Assembly (NCBI RefSeq): GCF_004011805.1
Contig: NZ_RCHJ01000020.1
Location: forward strand, 1-64,000
DNA: 64,000 bases
Direction: 5' to 3'
DNA from: Piscinibacter defluvii
Lineage (GTDB): Bacteria; Pseudomonadota; Gammaproteobacteria; Burkholderiales; Burkholderiaceae_C
Below, in pieces: positions 42,264 to 50,517 of the stretch. Under the pieces are notes generated by a model. It was not told where the DNA came from. It saw only the letters and a list, made by a program, of their open reading frames with translations, and did no database searches. Each line of letters opens with the position of its first letter. Within the stretch, counting starts at the first letter, position 1. A program made the translations under genes and the position numbers.

Positions 42264-43262
42264 TCAGCCGGCGCGCGCCTTCTCGGCCGGGGCGCGCAGC
42301 GGCGCATAGTGGCTTTCGTCGATGCGGATGGTCGTGCCGCGGCGCAGCGTCGCGATCAGCGCCTTCCAGCGCGCCTCGCCCTCGTCGCGCTGCCACAGGT
42401 CGGCGGCGCGCTGGCGCACCTCGTCGAAGCGGCGCTGCTGCGCCGGCTTGCGGCCGTCCAGGCGCAGGATCGCGATGCCTTCGAGCAGCTGCACCGGCGC
42501 GGCCAGCTGGCCCGGCTGCAGCGCATCGACCACGCCATGCACCGCCTCCGGCAGCATGCCGCGGTGCGTGTAGTCCATCGCGCCGCCGCTGGCGGCCGAG
42601 CGGTCGCCCGAGTGCAGCTTCGCGAGGCCCGCGAAATCGGCCCCGGCCACGAGACGGCCGTGCAGCACGCGCGCCTCGGCCCAGGCCGCATCCCACTTCG
42701 CCTGCGGCGAGCTCGGGTCCACCTTTAGCAGGATTACGCCGAGCTTGACCTGCTCGGGCTCAACGAACAGGTCGCGGTGCTGCTCGTAGTAGGCACGCGC
42801 CTGCGCCTCGGCGGGCTCGGGCACGGCCTTCACCTGCTGCTGCAGCCGCTCGAGCAGGCTCTGCGCCTCGAGCTGCGGCACGACGTTGGCGAGCATCTTC
42901 TCGCGGCTCGCGGCCCAGGTGGCGCTGCCGCCGTACTGCCGGTCGTAGCCGGCCACCGCGGCGTCGATCTGCGCGCGGTCGGGCTGCAGGCCGCGGCGCT
43001 TCGCCTCGGCCAGCAGCAGCACGCGGTTGACGAGTTCGTCGCCGACCTCGCGCTGGAACTGCGCCAGCTCGCCCTCGGGCGGCTTGGCGTGGTAGTACTT
43101 CTTGCGCATCGCGACCGCCAGCGCACGCTGGTAGTCGACGGCGGCGATCACCGTGTCGCCGACGGTCGCGAAGGGCTTCGCGGGCGCAGGCGCCGGCTCG
43201 GCCGCCACGCCGACGCGCAGCGCCGCCGCGGCGAACAGAACGAACAGCGCCACCCGCTTCAT
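42264..43262 (-). CDS. Periplasmic PpiC-type peptidyl-prolyl isomerase
   Basis: 332 residues with a signal peptide ending GVAAEPA. A SurA-like N-terminal helical region (about 30-170) precedes a parvulin domain (about 175-275) with VKLGVILLK, FAGLAKLHSGDRSAASGGAMDY and PGQLAAPVQLLEGIAILRL. It likely folds or escorts the barrel or the cytochromes. The barrel gene starts 41 bases downstream. PpiC-type genes occur near outer-membrane cytochrome loci of metal-reducing bacteria (recollection). Confidence 0.92.
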   Translation of the reverse strand: MKRVALFVLFAAAALRVGVAAEPAPAPAKPFATVGDTVIAAVDYQRALAVAMRKKYYHAKPPEGELAQFQREVGDELVNRVLLLAEAKRRGLQPDRAQIDAAVAGYDRQYGGSATWAASREKMLANVVPQLEAQSLLERLQQQVKAVPEPAEAQARAYYEQHRDLFVEPEQVKLGVILLKVDPSSPQAKWDAAWAEARVLHGRLVAGADFAGLAKLHSGDRSAASGGAMDYTHRGMLPEAVHGVVDALQPGQLAAPVQLLEGIAILRLDGRKPAQQRRFDEVRQRAADLWQRDEGEARWKALIATLRRGTTIRIDESHYAPLRAPAEKARAG

Positions 43263-43275
43263 CGTGCGCCTCCGG

Positions 43276-44166
43276 CTACTTCACGTGGCAGGCGGTGCAC
43301 ACCGCGCTGGACGCATTCGAGATGCGCAGGAAGGTCTCGCCCGCGACGCGCCCGGTGCCCGTGGGCCCGGCCTGGCCGGTGGACACGTGCGGGTCGTGGC
43401 AGCTCGCGCACTCGACCATCGGCCCGAGCCCGCCGGTGGCGCGCACGTACAGCGGCAGGTCGGTGCGCTGCTTGCCGGCGCCGCCGGTGTCGACCCAGAA
43501 CACCTGGTTGCTGTTGATGGTCTGGGTCAGCGGCTGCACGAAGTCGCCGTCGTTGCAGGTGCCCGAGACCACCGCGCCGGAGCCGGTGAGGCCGCCGCCG
43601 CAGTACTGGATGCCGATCGGGTGGTCGTTCGACAGGTCGGTGCCGATCAGCGCCGCGCCGCCGGATATGCGCCCGGCGGCGTTGACCGTGCTGCCGGTCC
43701 AGGTGAAGGCGCGGCCGTCGTTGCCGCCGCCGTCGGCGACGACGCCGCCGGAGCCCGGCGCGTTGATGATGTTGTCCATCGCCTGCGTGCCGTCGTGGCA
43801 CGAGAGGCAGGCCATCGAGATCGAGCCGACCGCGGCCACCGTGCCGTCCAGCGAGGGCGTCTGCAGCGTGTCGTAGGTGGTGTAGCTGCCGCCGCCGGGT
43901 GGCGCGCCCGCGGCGCCCAGGCGCTTGTTCCACAGCGGTGCCGGCGCGTTCACGTCGCCGCCGTGCGGCGTGTGGCAGAACACGCAGATCTCCGCCGTGT
44001 CGCTGGTCTGGTTGCGCCCCGCCGGGCCGGGCCCGGAACCGAGGTTGTGCTTGGTGTCGGCGATCCCCGCCGACGCGCCGCCGCAGACGGCCAGCAGCAG
44101 CGCCGCGATCCATGCGGACCACGTCGTGCCGCGCCGCAGCGGGCGACCGTGCCATGTGAGTTGCAT
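43276..44166 (-). CDS. Secreted tetrahaem cytochrome c (doubled-CXXCH family)
   Basis: 296 residues with a signal peptide ending GGASAG. The four haem sites are CVFCH, CLSCH, CASCH and CTACH, the last just before the C-terminus. The N-terminal part (DTKHNLGSG, CVFCHTPHGG, APLWNKR, CLSCHDGT) and the NDHPIGIQY segment match the N-terminal third of the 11-haem protein, so this is a short paralogue. The start ATG 44164-44166 follows AGAGGGAC. A sigma-54 promoter lies about 80 bases upstream of it. Confidence 0.93.
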   Translation of the reverse strand: MQLTWHGRPLRRGTTWSAWIAALLLAVCGGASAGIADTKHNLGSGPGPAGRNQTSDTAEICVFCHTPHGGDVNAPAPLWNKRLGAAGAPPGGGSYTTYDTLQTPSLDGTVAAVGSISMACLSCHDGTQAMDNIINAPGSGGVVADGGGNDGRAFTWTGSTVNAAGRISGGAALIGTDLSNDHPIGIQYCGGGLTGSGAVVSGTCNDGDFVQPLTQTINSNQVFWVDTGGAGKQRTDLPLYVRATGGLGPMVECASCHDPHVSTGQAGPTGTGRVAGETFLRISNASSAVCTACHVK

Positions 44167-44254
44167 CTCGTCCCTCTCTTCCTTCGCTTGGTTGAACAGC
44201 CGAACGCTCGTCAGGCCCGGCACTCCCCAATGCCCCGCATGACGAACCCTGTTC

Positions 44255-44270
44255 TGCACCTTCTGTGCCA
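44255..44270 (-). promoter_or_regulatory. Sigma-54 promoter upstream of the tetrahaem cytochrome
   Basis: Minus strand TGGCACAGAAGGTGCA: a perfect -24 box, GG and GC ten bases apart, -12 GTGCA instead of TTGCA. The predicted start near 44244 leaves a leader of about 78 bases. It lies in the longest gap (194 bases) of the 19-gene run and would give the 17 distal genes their own promoter. Confidence 0.7.
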
Positions 44271-44343
44271 TTGGCCACGGACGGCCATGGCCTTGATTTG
44301 CCGTGCGCACACGGCGCGGCGCTCCTGCTTCCGGGAAGCGCGA

Positions 44344-44359
44344 TTCCCGGCTTCGGGAA
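44344..44359. repeat. REP-like palindrome, copy 2
   Basis: TTCCCGGCTTCGGGAA forms a 6-bp stem with a 4-base loop and matches copy 1 (29240-29255) in 14 of 16 bases. It is also preceded by a GGGAA arm. It lies just past the NHL-lipoprotein stop and could act as a partial terminator. Confidence 0.55.
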
Positions 44360-44360
44360 A

Positions 44361-45470
44361 TCAGCGCGGCGCCGCGCGGCGCGCGAAGTGGCCGGCGCCC
44401 GCGGCCAGCGCCGCGGGGCGGTAGACGTCGATGCGGCGGTACCACTGGTCGACGACGTAGACGCGGCCGTCCTCGTCGACCGCGATGCCCGAGGGCAGCA
44501 TGTACTTGGCCGGGCCGTCGCGCTCGGAGCGGTCGCCGACGAACAGCAGCAGCTCGCCGTCGGGGCTGAAGATCTGGAAGTTGCCGAACGCGCTGTCGAC
44601 CACGTAGACGTTGCCCTCGCGGTCGACCGCGATCTCCTTGGGCCGCGCGAACTGGCCGTACTGCTTGCCCACGCTGCCGAAGCTGTGCAGGTAGCGGCCG
44701 TCGCGGTCGAACACGACGACGCGGAAGTTGCCGCCGTCGACCACGTAGAGCCGGCCGTCGCGGCCGATCGCCAGGTCGCGCGGCAGGTTGAACTCGCCCG
44801 GGCCGCTGCCGCGCTTGCCGATGTCCATCAGGTGCGCGCCGCTGACGGCATCGAACACGCGCACCTGGTGGCTCTCGGAGCTCACACCGCCGATGTCGAC
44901 GGCGTACAGGCGCTGCCCGGCCGGATCGACCGTCACGCTCGACAGGCGCGAGAACCACTGCTCGCCGCCGATGCGGCGCAGGAAGCTCCGGTCCGGCCCG
45001 TAGACGAACACCGCCTTGGCACCGATGTCGGCCACGTAGAGCCGGCCGGCGGCATCGACGTCCAGGCCGATCGGCTTGATCAGCTGGCCCGGGCCTTCGT
45101 CCTCGCCGATGCGGTACTGGCGCCCGGCCGGCACGTCGAACACGCGCACGAAGCGCGCCACGGTGTCGGAGACGAACAGGCGCCCCTGCCACACCGCCAC
45201 CGCATAGGGCTTGGACAGCAGCTCGCCGCTGGCCTGCTCCCCGGTGACGAGGCGGCGCAGCTCGCTGGCCGCCTCGGCAGGCAGGATGTCGGCGCTGCCG
45301 CGGATGCTGCGCTCGAACACGAAGCGCGGCTCGTCCGGCGGCGCGGGGAAGACCAGCGGCCGCGCCGGGCCCTCGGGCGCTGACGGCGACTGCGCGCAGG
45401 CGGCCAGCAGGGCGGCGAGCAGCGCCCCGCACAGCGCGGCCACGGCGGCGCGCAGCGGCATGGTCCTCAC
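44361..45470 (-). CDS. NHL-repeat lipoprotein
   Basis: 369 residues with a lipobox (LLAALLAACAQS). Six NHL blades are clear (GRLFVSDTVA, GRLYVADIGA, QRLYAVDIGG, GRLYVVDGGN, GNVYVVDSAF, GRVYVVDQWY). The propeller is probably anchored at a membrane and faces the periplasm or outside. It resembles the protein at 34090-35154. It follows the cytochrome c5-like gene by 7 bases and shares its sigma-54 promoter. An ATG three codons on is an alternative start. Confidence 0.9.
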   Translation of the reverse strand: MRTMPLRAAVAALCGALLAALLAACAQSPSAPEGPARPLVFPAPPDEPRFVFERSIRGSADILPAEAASELRRLVTGEQASGELLSKPYAVAVWQGRLFVSDTVARFVRVFDVPAGRQYRIGEDEGPGQLIKPIGLDVDAAGRLYVADIGAKAVFVYGPDRSFLRRIGGEQWFSRLSSVTVDPAGQRLYAVDIGGVSSESHQVRVFDAVSGAHLMDIGKRGSGPGEFNLPRDLAIGRDGRLYVVDGGNFRVVVFDRDGRYLHSFGSVGKQYGQFARPKEIAVDREGNVYVVDSAFGNFQIFSPDGELLLFVGDRSERDGPAKYMLPSGIAVDEDGRVYVVDQWYRRIDVYRPAALAAGAGHFARRAAPR

Positions 45471-45477
45471 CCCGGCA

Positions 45478-45789
45478 TCACTTGGCGGCCGCCGTCATGT
45501 AGTCGATCGCCGCCTTCAGGTCGTCGTCCTTCAGGTCGGCGGCGCCGGCCTTGGGCGGCATCGCGCCCTTGCCGTTGAGCACCGACTTCAGCAGCGCGTC
45601 CTTGCCGGTGGCGATGCGCGGCGCCCAGGCGGCCTTGTCGCCGAACTTCGGCGCGTTGGCCACCCCGCTGGCATGGCAGACCGAGCAGGTCTTGTCGTAG
45701 ACGGCCTTGCCGTCGGCCGCGAACACGGCGGGCGCGGCGGCGATGCCGAAAGCGAGAACGAGCGTTCCCGGAATGGCGAACGGTTTCAT
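45478..45789 (-). CDS. Monohaem cytochrome c (c5-like)
   Basis: 103 residues with a signal peptide ending AVFAA. The mature protein is one class I cytochrome domain with CSVCH and a candidate Met ligand in KGAMPPKAG. It nearly duplicates the first domain of the fused cytochrome at 38830-39828 (ANAPKFGDKAAWAPR versus AGAPKFGDAAQWAPR). Predicted soluble periplasmic carrier. It is the first gene of the 19-gene run, with AGAGGA upstream of the ATG. Confidence 0.93.
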   Translation of the reverse strand: MKPFAIPGTLVLAFGIAAAPAVFAADGKAVYDKTCSVCHASGVANAPKFGDKAAWAPRIATGKDALLKSVLNGKGAMPPKAGAADLKDDDLKAAIDYMTAAAK

Positions 45790-45852
45790 GCGGAGATCCT
45801 CTCGGAGGCGGCGGCGCCCGGCCCCGTGCCGCGCGCATCGACGGGCTCCGGC

Positions 45853-45868
45853 TGCAATCCATGTGCCA
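45853..45868 (-). promoter_or_regulatory. Sigma-54 promoter of the 19-gene cytochrome run
   Basis: Minus strand TGGCACATGGATTGCA is a full match to TGGCAC-N5-TTGCA. The predicted start near 45842 leaves a leader of about 52 bases. It is back to back with the plus-strand site at 45875; the -24 boxes are 6 bases apart. Confidence 0.85.
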
Positions 45869-45874
45869 TCGCGA

Positions 45875-45890
45875 TGGCAGAGAACTTGCA
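45875..45890 (+). promoter_or_regulatory. Sigma-54 promoter of the divergent dihaem/trihaem cytochrome genes
   Basis: TGGCAGAGAACTTGCA has all invariant bases and a perfect -12 box. The predicted start near 45901 is only 5 bases before ATG 45906, so the mRNA would be almost leaderless. GCCATCG-CGATGGC (45866-45879) makes the two promoters mirror images. Confidence 0.65.
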
Positions 45891-45905
45891 GCACGGCGCA
45901 GCACG

Positions 45906-46676
45906 ATGAACATGCTGCTGCGATGCCTTGCTGGCCTGGCCTGGGCGCTGCTCGCCGCCTTCGCCACGCTGGCGCAGGCCGCCGAGGACCGCGGCGCGGT
46001 GCTCTATCACAACTACTGTTCGGTCTGCCACGGCGACCGCGGCGACGGGCGCAGCCGCGCCTCCGGCTCGTTGTCGACACCGCCGCGCGACTTCACCTCC
46101 GAGGCGAGCCGGCGCGAGCTGACGCGCGAGCGCATCGTGCTGGCCATCACCCACGGCCGGCCCGGCACGGCGATGGTGGGCTGGCAGTCGCAGCTCGGCA
46201 CGGCCGACATCGCCGTGCTGGCCGACCATGTGCTCGAGCGCTTCGTGCGCGGCAGCGCCGCGCCGGCCGATCCGCACCGCGCGGCGCTGCCGGCGCCGGG
46301 CATCTCCGGCACGCGCGCCCATGGCGGCCGCGCGGCCGACGCCGCTTCCACTCCCGCCACCGTCGACATGACGGCCGGCCTCCCCAACGGCCTGACGGGA
46401 GACGCGCAGCGCGGGGGTGTCTTTTACAAGGCCAACTGCAGCGCCTGCCACGGCCTTGCGGGCGACGGCAACGGGCCGCGCGCCTACTTCATCCGCCCGC
46501 GCCCGCGCGACTTCACCGCCACGGCGAGCCGCGCGCGCTTCAACCGGCTCGCGCTCTATGCCGCGGTCTCGGAAGGGCGGCTCGGCACCGAGATGCCGGC
46601 CTGGCGCCAGGTGGCCACGCCGCAGCAGATGGCCGACGTCAGCGAGTACGTGTTCCAGGCCTTCATCCGGCGATGA
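45906..46676 (+). CDS. Dihaem cytochrome c
   Basis: 256 residues with a signal peptide ending ATLAQA. Two class I-like cytochrome domains carry CSVCH (near residue 40) and CSACH (near 176), with PRDFT segments after each and candidate Met ligands in GTAMVGW and GTEMPAW. The domains resemble each other, so the gene arose by duplication. No ribosome site is seen before ATG 45906 or ATG 45912. Divergent from the 19-gene run; overlaps the next gene as ATGA. Confidence 0.9.
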   Translation: MNMLLRCLAGLAWALLAAFATLAQAAEDRGAVLYHNYCSVCHGDRGDGRSRASGSLSTPPRDFTSEASRRELTRERIVLAITHGRPGTAMVGWQSQLGTADIAVLADHVLERFVRGSAAPADPHRAALPAPGISGTRAHGGRAADAASTPATVDMTAGLPNGLTGDAQRGGVFYKANCSACHGLAGDGNGPRAYFIRPRPRDFTATASRARFNRLALYAAVSEGRLGTEMPAWRQVATPQQMADVSEYVFQAFIRR

Positions 46677-47617
46677 AGCGCGTTGCCGCGCTGCTGCTGG
46701 CCGCCGCCGCGTCGCTCGCGCACGCGGGCGACGCGCACGAGCTCGGCCGGCGCGTCTACAACGCTCGCTGCTACTTCTGCCACGGCTACTCGGGCGACGC
46801 GAAGACGGTGGCCGCGGCCATGCTGAACCCGGCGCCCCGCGACTTCACCGCGGCGCGCGGGCTGGACGAGGCGCGCATCGTGGCCGCGCTGCGCAGCGGC
46901 CGGCCCGGCAGCGCGATGGCCTCGTTCGAAGGGCTGCTGAGCGAGGCCGAGATGCACGCGGTGGCCGGCTTCGTGCGGCGCGAGTTCGTGCTCGCGCGGC
47001 GGCCGAACACGGCCTACCACACGCCCGAGAACGGCTGGCCCGGCCATGCGCGCCACGCCGCCGCGTTCCCGTTCGCCCGCGGCGAGATCGCGCTGGACGT
47101 GCCGGCCGAGACGTTGTCCCCGGCCCAGCAGCGCGGCCGGCGCCTGTTCCTCACGGCCTGCATCAGCTGCCACGACCGCAGCCGCGCCACCGACCCCGGC
47201 CCGGCCTGGGCGGCGCGGCCGGTGTCGTACCCGCGCCTGGGCTTCGTGCCCGGCCAGGCGAGCGCGCCGCCCGTGGACGCGGTGTCGAGCGCGAGCGTGT
47301 ACGCGATGCACGAGGTCGCGCCCCGCTTCGCCGGCCTGACGCGCCAGCAGCGCCGCGGCGAGGCGCTGTTCCAGGCCAACTGCGCCTTCTGCCATGCGGC
47401 CGACGGCAGCGGGCGCAACTGGATCGGCCAGTTCATGGAGCCGAAGGCGCGCGACCTGACGCAGTACAGCGCCGCGACGATGCCGCGCGCGCGGCTCGTG
47501 CAGACCATCCTCGACGGCCTGCCCGGCACCTCGATGCCGGCCTGGCGCGCGGTGCTGACGCGCGCCGAGGCGGAGGCGGTGGCGGCCTATGCGGAGCGGG
47601 CGTTCTTCCGGCACTGA
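46673..47617 (+). CDS. Trihaem cytochrome c with fused cytochrome domains
   Basis: 314 residues with a signal peptide ending SLAHA. Three haem sites lie in three separate domains: CYFCH (near 36), CISCH (near 163) and CAFCH (near 240). The first and last domains are class I-like, with PRDFTAA and ARDLTQY loops and Met in GSAMAS and GTSMPAW. The middle domain binds haem in a longer linker region. It is probably a periplasmic or membrane-associated carrier acting with the dihaem protein, with which it is coupled by ATGA overlap. Confidence 0.9.
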   Translation: MKRVAALLLAAAASLAHAGDAHELGRRVYNARCYFCHGYSGDAKTVAAAMLNPAPRDFTAARGLDEARIVAALRSGRPGSAMASFEGLLSEAEMHAVAGFVRREFVLARRPNTAYHTPENGWPGHARHAAAFPFARGEIALDVPAETLSPAQQRGRRLFLTACISCHDRSRATDPGPAWAARPVSYPRLGFVPGQASAPPVDAVSSASVYAMHEVAPRFAGLTRQQRRGEALFQANCAFCHAADGSGRNWIGQFMEPKARDLTQYSAATMPRARLVQTILDGLPGTSMPAWRAVLTRAEAEAVAAYAERAFFRH

Positions 47618-47704
47618 GGGTGCGGCGCGCGCCACGTGCACGGCGGCGCGGCACTCCCGCCCGCGCCTGCACTATGCTGCGGGCTCGCCTGGGAGGGCCC
47701 GAGA

Positions 47705-50485
47705 ATGGGTGGGTTGGGAAGCGTCTGCGAGTGGCGCCGGATCGTGCTCGTGCTGGTCACGGGCCTGATGACGGCCTGCGGTGGTGGTGGCGGTGGTGGC
47801 GGCGGGCAGGACGACACGACCCCGGTGTCGATGACCTTCGAGCCGCAGACGCTGTCGGTCACCTCGATCGAGGGCTTCGAGGCGGAGGCCAGGTTCGTCG
47901 CCAGCTTCGATCCGGGCGGCCGGTCGTCGCTCTTCCTCGGGGTGGCGGAGCCGGAACGGCTGGTGGTCGACGGCGAGGTCAGCGTCGGCGGCAATTCGCT
48001 GTATGCCACCTTGCGCCTGTCGTCCGATCTCAAGCCGGGCGTGCACACCAGCGATGTGTACGTGATGGCCTGCGCCGACGTGCAGTGCACGAGCGAGCTG
48101 CCCGGCAGCCCGTTCCTGCTGCCGCTGCGCTACGAGGTGCTCGAGCAGATCAAGGTGCAGCCGCCGCAGCCGATGCACCGGGTCGGACGCGACCCGGCGC
48201 CGGTGCAGTCGCTGGCGGCGGTCCTGCCGGCCCGGGCCGGCACCGTCAGCGTCGACGTGCAAGGCCATCGGGACGCGTTCGCGGTCGAGATCCAGGGCGA
48301 CCGGCTCGTCGTGCAGACGCGCCAGTTGCCCGCGGGCGTCTACACCGCGCGGGTGGAACTGGCCGGCAGCGCCGACGAGCGGTACCGGGCCGGCGTCGAC
48401 CTGCACTACGAGGTGGCGCCGCCGCCCGGGGGCGAACAGCCGCTGCAGGTGGTGCCGAGCCAGTTCGACCTGCGCCTGGCGCAGGGCACGCAGGCGACCT
48501 ACCGGTTCAAGGTCGAACGCCCCACCTGGACCGACGCGCTGGATCCGGTGCAGCTCGTCAGAGCCGACGCTGGCGTGGTGCGCGACCTGCGCAGCCTCGG
48601 CAACGACGAATACGAGTTCACGGTGGACACCGCCAACCTCGCGCCGGGTGCGCCGCCGAACTCGGGGCAAAGCGGCTACTTCGCCGGCTACCTCGTGAGC
48701 GCGGGCGACCACGGCGGCGCGGCCGGCGTGTCGATCAGCGTGTACGTCGATGCGCCGCTGAGGCTGGGCAGCCCCGACCTGAGCCTGCTCGTCAGCGCCA
48801 CCACCACCGCGGCCGGTCTCGAGCGCAGCACGATGGTCGACGCCATCGACGGCACGGCGGTGCGCTGGACCGCGCGTTCCGACCAGCCCTGGCTGCAGGT
48901 GCTGCGCGACGCCGGCACCACCGGCATCGACGCCCTGAGCTACCGCATCGATGCGTCGGTGCTGGCGCGCGAGGGCGTCGATCACGAAGCGCGGCTGACA
49001 CTCGCGCTGGAGCGCCCGGGCACCCTGCCGGTCGAGGTGCCGGTCGTGGTCCGCAACTTCGTCCCGCGCTTCGACATGGCCTCGCCGGGTGTGCTCGTCG
49101 GCGGCCGCGCCAAGGTCTACCTGCACGGCCAGGTGCGCCGCGAGAGCGAGCTGCTTCGTGCCGGCGTGCTCTCCGTCAGCGGGGCAACGCTGCAGTCGGC
49201 GGCGATCGAGGAGGATTCGCGCTTCATCGGATCGGTGCCGCTGCTGGCCGTGACGCTGGGCGACATCGTTCCCGGCCAGGCGGTCACGATCGGCACCGCG
49301 TCGACGCTGCGGCCCACCTCCGTCACGCTGCCCTCGGTGGGCGCGCTGCGCGTGCCCCTCGGCCATGCGGTGCTTCCGCTCGGGACGTATCGCCCCCCGA
49401 GCTTCGCGCCGAACGGCCGCGCGCTGGTGTTCGCCGGAAACGACGCCGTGTGGCGCTGGCCGCTCGGCAATGGCGCCTGGGGCGCACCGGAGCGGCAGGA
49501 CGTTGCCGGGGTGATCGATGCCGCCTTTGCGCCGGACGAGTCCGGCGTGTTCGCCACCGTCCCGGGTGCGGTGCTCGCCCTCGACCCGGTGACGCTGGCC
49601 ACGCGGCGGCGCGGTCCCTTGCCGGCCGACTCGATCGAGGCGTTCGACACGACCGCGTCGCCGTTCGCAGGCGCCTTCGCCTACGCGGCGGACGGACGGG
49701 CCCTGGCCAGCGTGGTGCCGGCCCGCAACTTCACGGGGCACGGCGTCGCCTGGCTGGCCGGATGCCCCGGGACCGGCGAGTTCGCCGCCGATGTGAGCCG
49801 CGGGCCGTGTTTCGGCGACCCCGGTTCGCCGTACCTGCAGGACAGCTCGGTCGCGCCGAACGGCGCCTCGATCGCGCGCAGCGAGAGCGGCGCGACGCTG
49901 GCCCTGTCGCACCCCGGTGGGTTGACGCTGGCCTATCGCGGCATCGTGGCGCAGCGTCAGGAACTCGCCCGGCTGCCTGCCGGCCGCTCTATCGTCGGCC
50001 TGGACAACAGCGGCAAGGTGCTGGTGCGCGACGACGGCCTGCTGCTGCGCTCCGGCACGTCGGTGGCGCGTCTCCCGACGCTGCTGCCGCCGGGCCTGGT
50101 GGCCGGCGGCTATGCGGTCACCGGCGGCGGCGAGAGGGTCGCCGTGTACGCCTACCGCATCGCCGACGAGGCGACGGGGCCGCGCGCCCGCGACGCACAG
50201 GTGCTGCTGTTCAGCGTGCCCGCCGCCTTGAACGCCCGCCCTGCGCTGCTGGCGACGATCGCGCTGCCCGACGCGGTGGGCTGCACGGCGCCCCTGGCCG
50301 CCTCCGAGACCTGCGAGCACCCTGCGGCCCTGCGCGTTGCGGCCGGCAACGCCAGCCTGTTCGTCGTCGGACCGCGCGGCGTCGCGGCGGTCCCCCTGCC
50401 CGCGCCCGGCGCCGCGCAGGCGCCGGCGCCGGTGCCGTCCACCTTCCGGCAGGTCGTGCCCGCGGCGGGGCCGGTCGAACGATGA
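47705..50485 (+). CDS. Large lipoprotein with Ig-like and WD/propeller-like regions
   Basis: 926 residues from ATG 47705, with GGGAGGG eight bases upstream. The lipobox GLMTACG is followed by a run of nine Gly. The first 550 residues look like several beta-sandwich (Ig-like) domains; the last 380 look like a propeller (APNGRALVFAGND, APDESGVFATV, DNSGKVLVRDD). There is no haem motif. It is a predicted outer-membrane or periplasmic anchor. It is 87 bases from the trihaem gene and may belong with the cytochromes. Family not recognised. Confidence 0.75.
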   Translation: MGGLGSVCEWRRIVLVLVTGLMTACGGGGGGGGGQDDTTPVSMTFEPQTLSVTSIEGFEAEARFVASFDPGGRSSLFLGVAEPERLVVDGEVSVGGNSLYATLRLSSDLKPGVHTSDVYVMACADVQCTSELPGSPFLLPLRYEVLEQIKVQPPQPMHRVGRDPAPVQSLAAVLPARAGTVSVDVQGHRDAFAVEIQGDRLVVQTRQLPAGVYTARVELAGSADERYRAGVDLHYEVAPPPGGEQPLQVVPSQFDLRLAQGTQATYRFKVERPTWTDALDPVQLVRADAGVVRDLRSLGNDEYEFTVDTANLAPGAPPNSGQSGYFAGYLVSAGDHGGAAGVSISVYVDAPLRLGSPDLSLLVSATTTAAGLERSTMVDAIDGTAVRWTARSDQPWLQVLRDAGTTGIDALSYRIDASVLAREGVDHEARLTLALERPGTLPVEVPVVVRNFVPRFDMASPGVLVGGRAKVYLHGQVRRESELLRAGVLSVSGATLQSAAIEEDSRFIGSVPLLAVTLGDIVPGQAVTIGTASTLRPTSVTLPSVGALRVPLGHAVLPLGTYRPPSFAPNGRALVFAGNDAVWRWPLGNGAWGAPERQDVAGVIDAAFAPDESGVFATVPGAVLALDPVTLATRRRGPLPADSIEAFDTTASPFAGAFAYAADGRALASVVPARNFTGHGVAWLAGCPGTGEFAADVSRGPCFGDPGSPYLQDSSVAPNGASIARSESGATLALSHPGGLTLAYRGIVAQRQELARLPAGRSIVGLDNSGKVLVRDDGLLLRSGTSVARLPTLLPPGLVAGGYAVTGGGERVAVYAYRIADEATGPRARDAQVLLFSVPAALNARPALLATIALPDAVGCTAPLAASETCEHPAALRVAAGNASLFVVGPRGVAAVPLPAPGAAQAPAPVPSTFRQVVPAAGPVER

Positions 50486-50517
50486 GCGCGCCTGCGAGAA
50501 CGGGGCCGGTCTGAGGC

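Noticed and set aside
44265-45383. Plus-strand frame opposite the NHL lipoprotein (372 codons)
   Set aside because: Antisense shadow of a gene with six regular NHL blades; no ribosome site and no family-like sequence.
49165-49195. SGAT motif in the 926-residue lipoprotein as an ApbE flavinylation site
   Set aside because: It lacks the upstream Asp and the surrounding FMN-bind fold; a second SGAT in the same protein shows the tetrapeptide is likely by chance.
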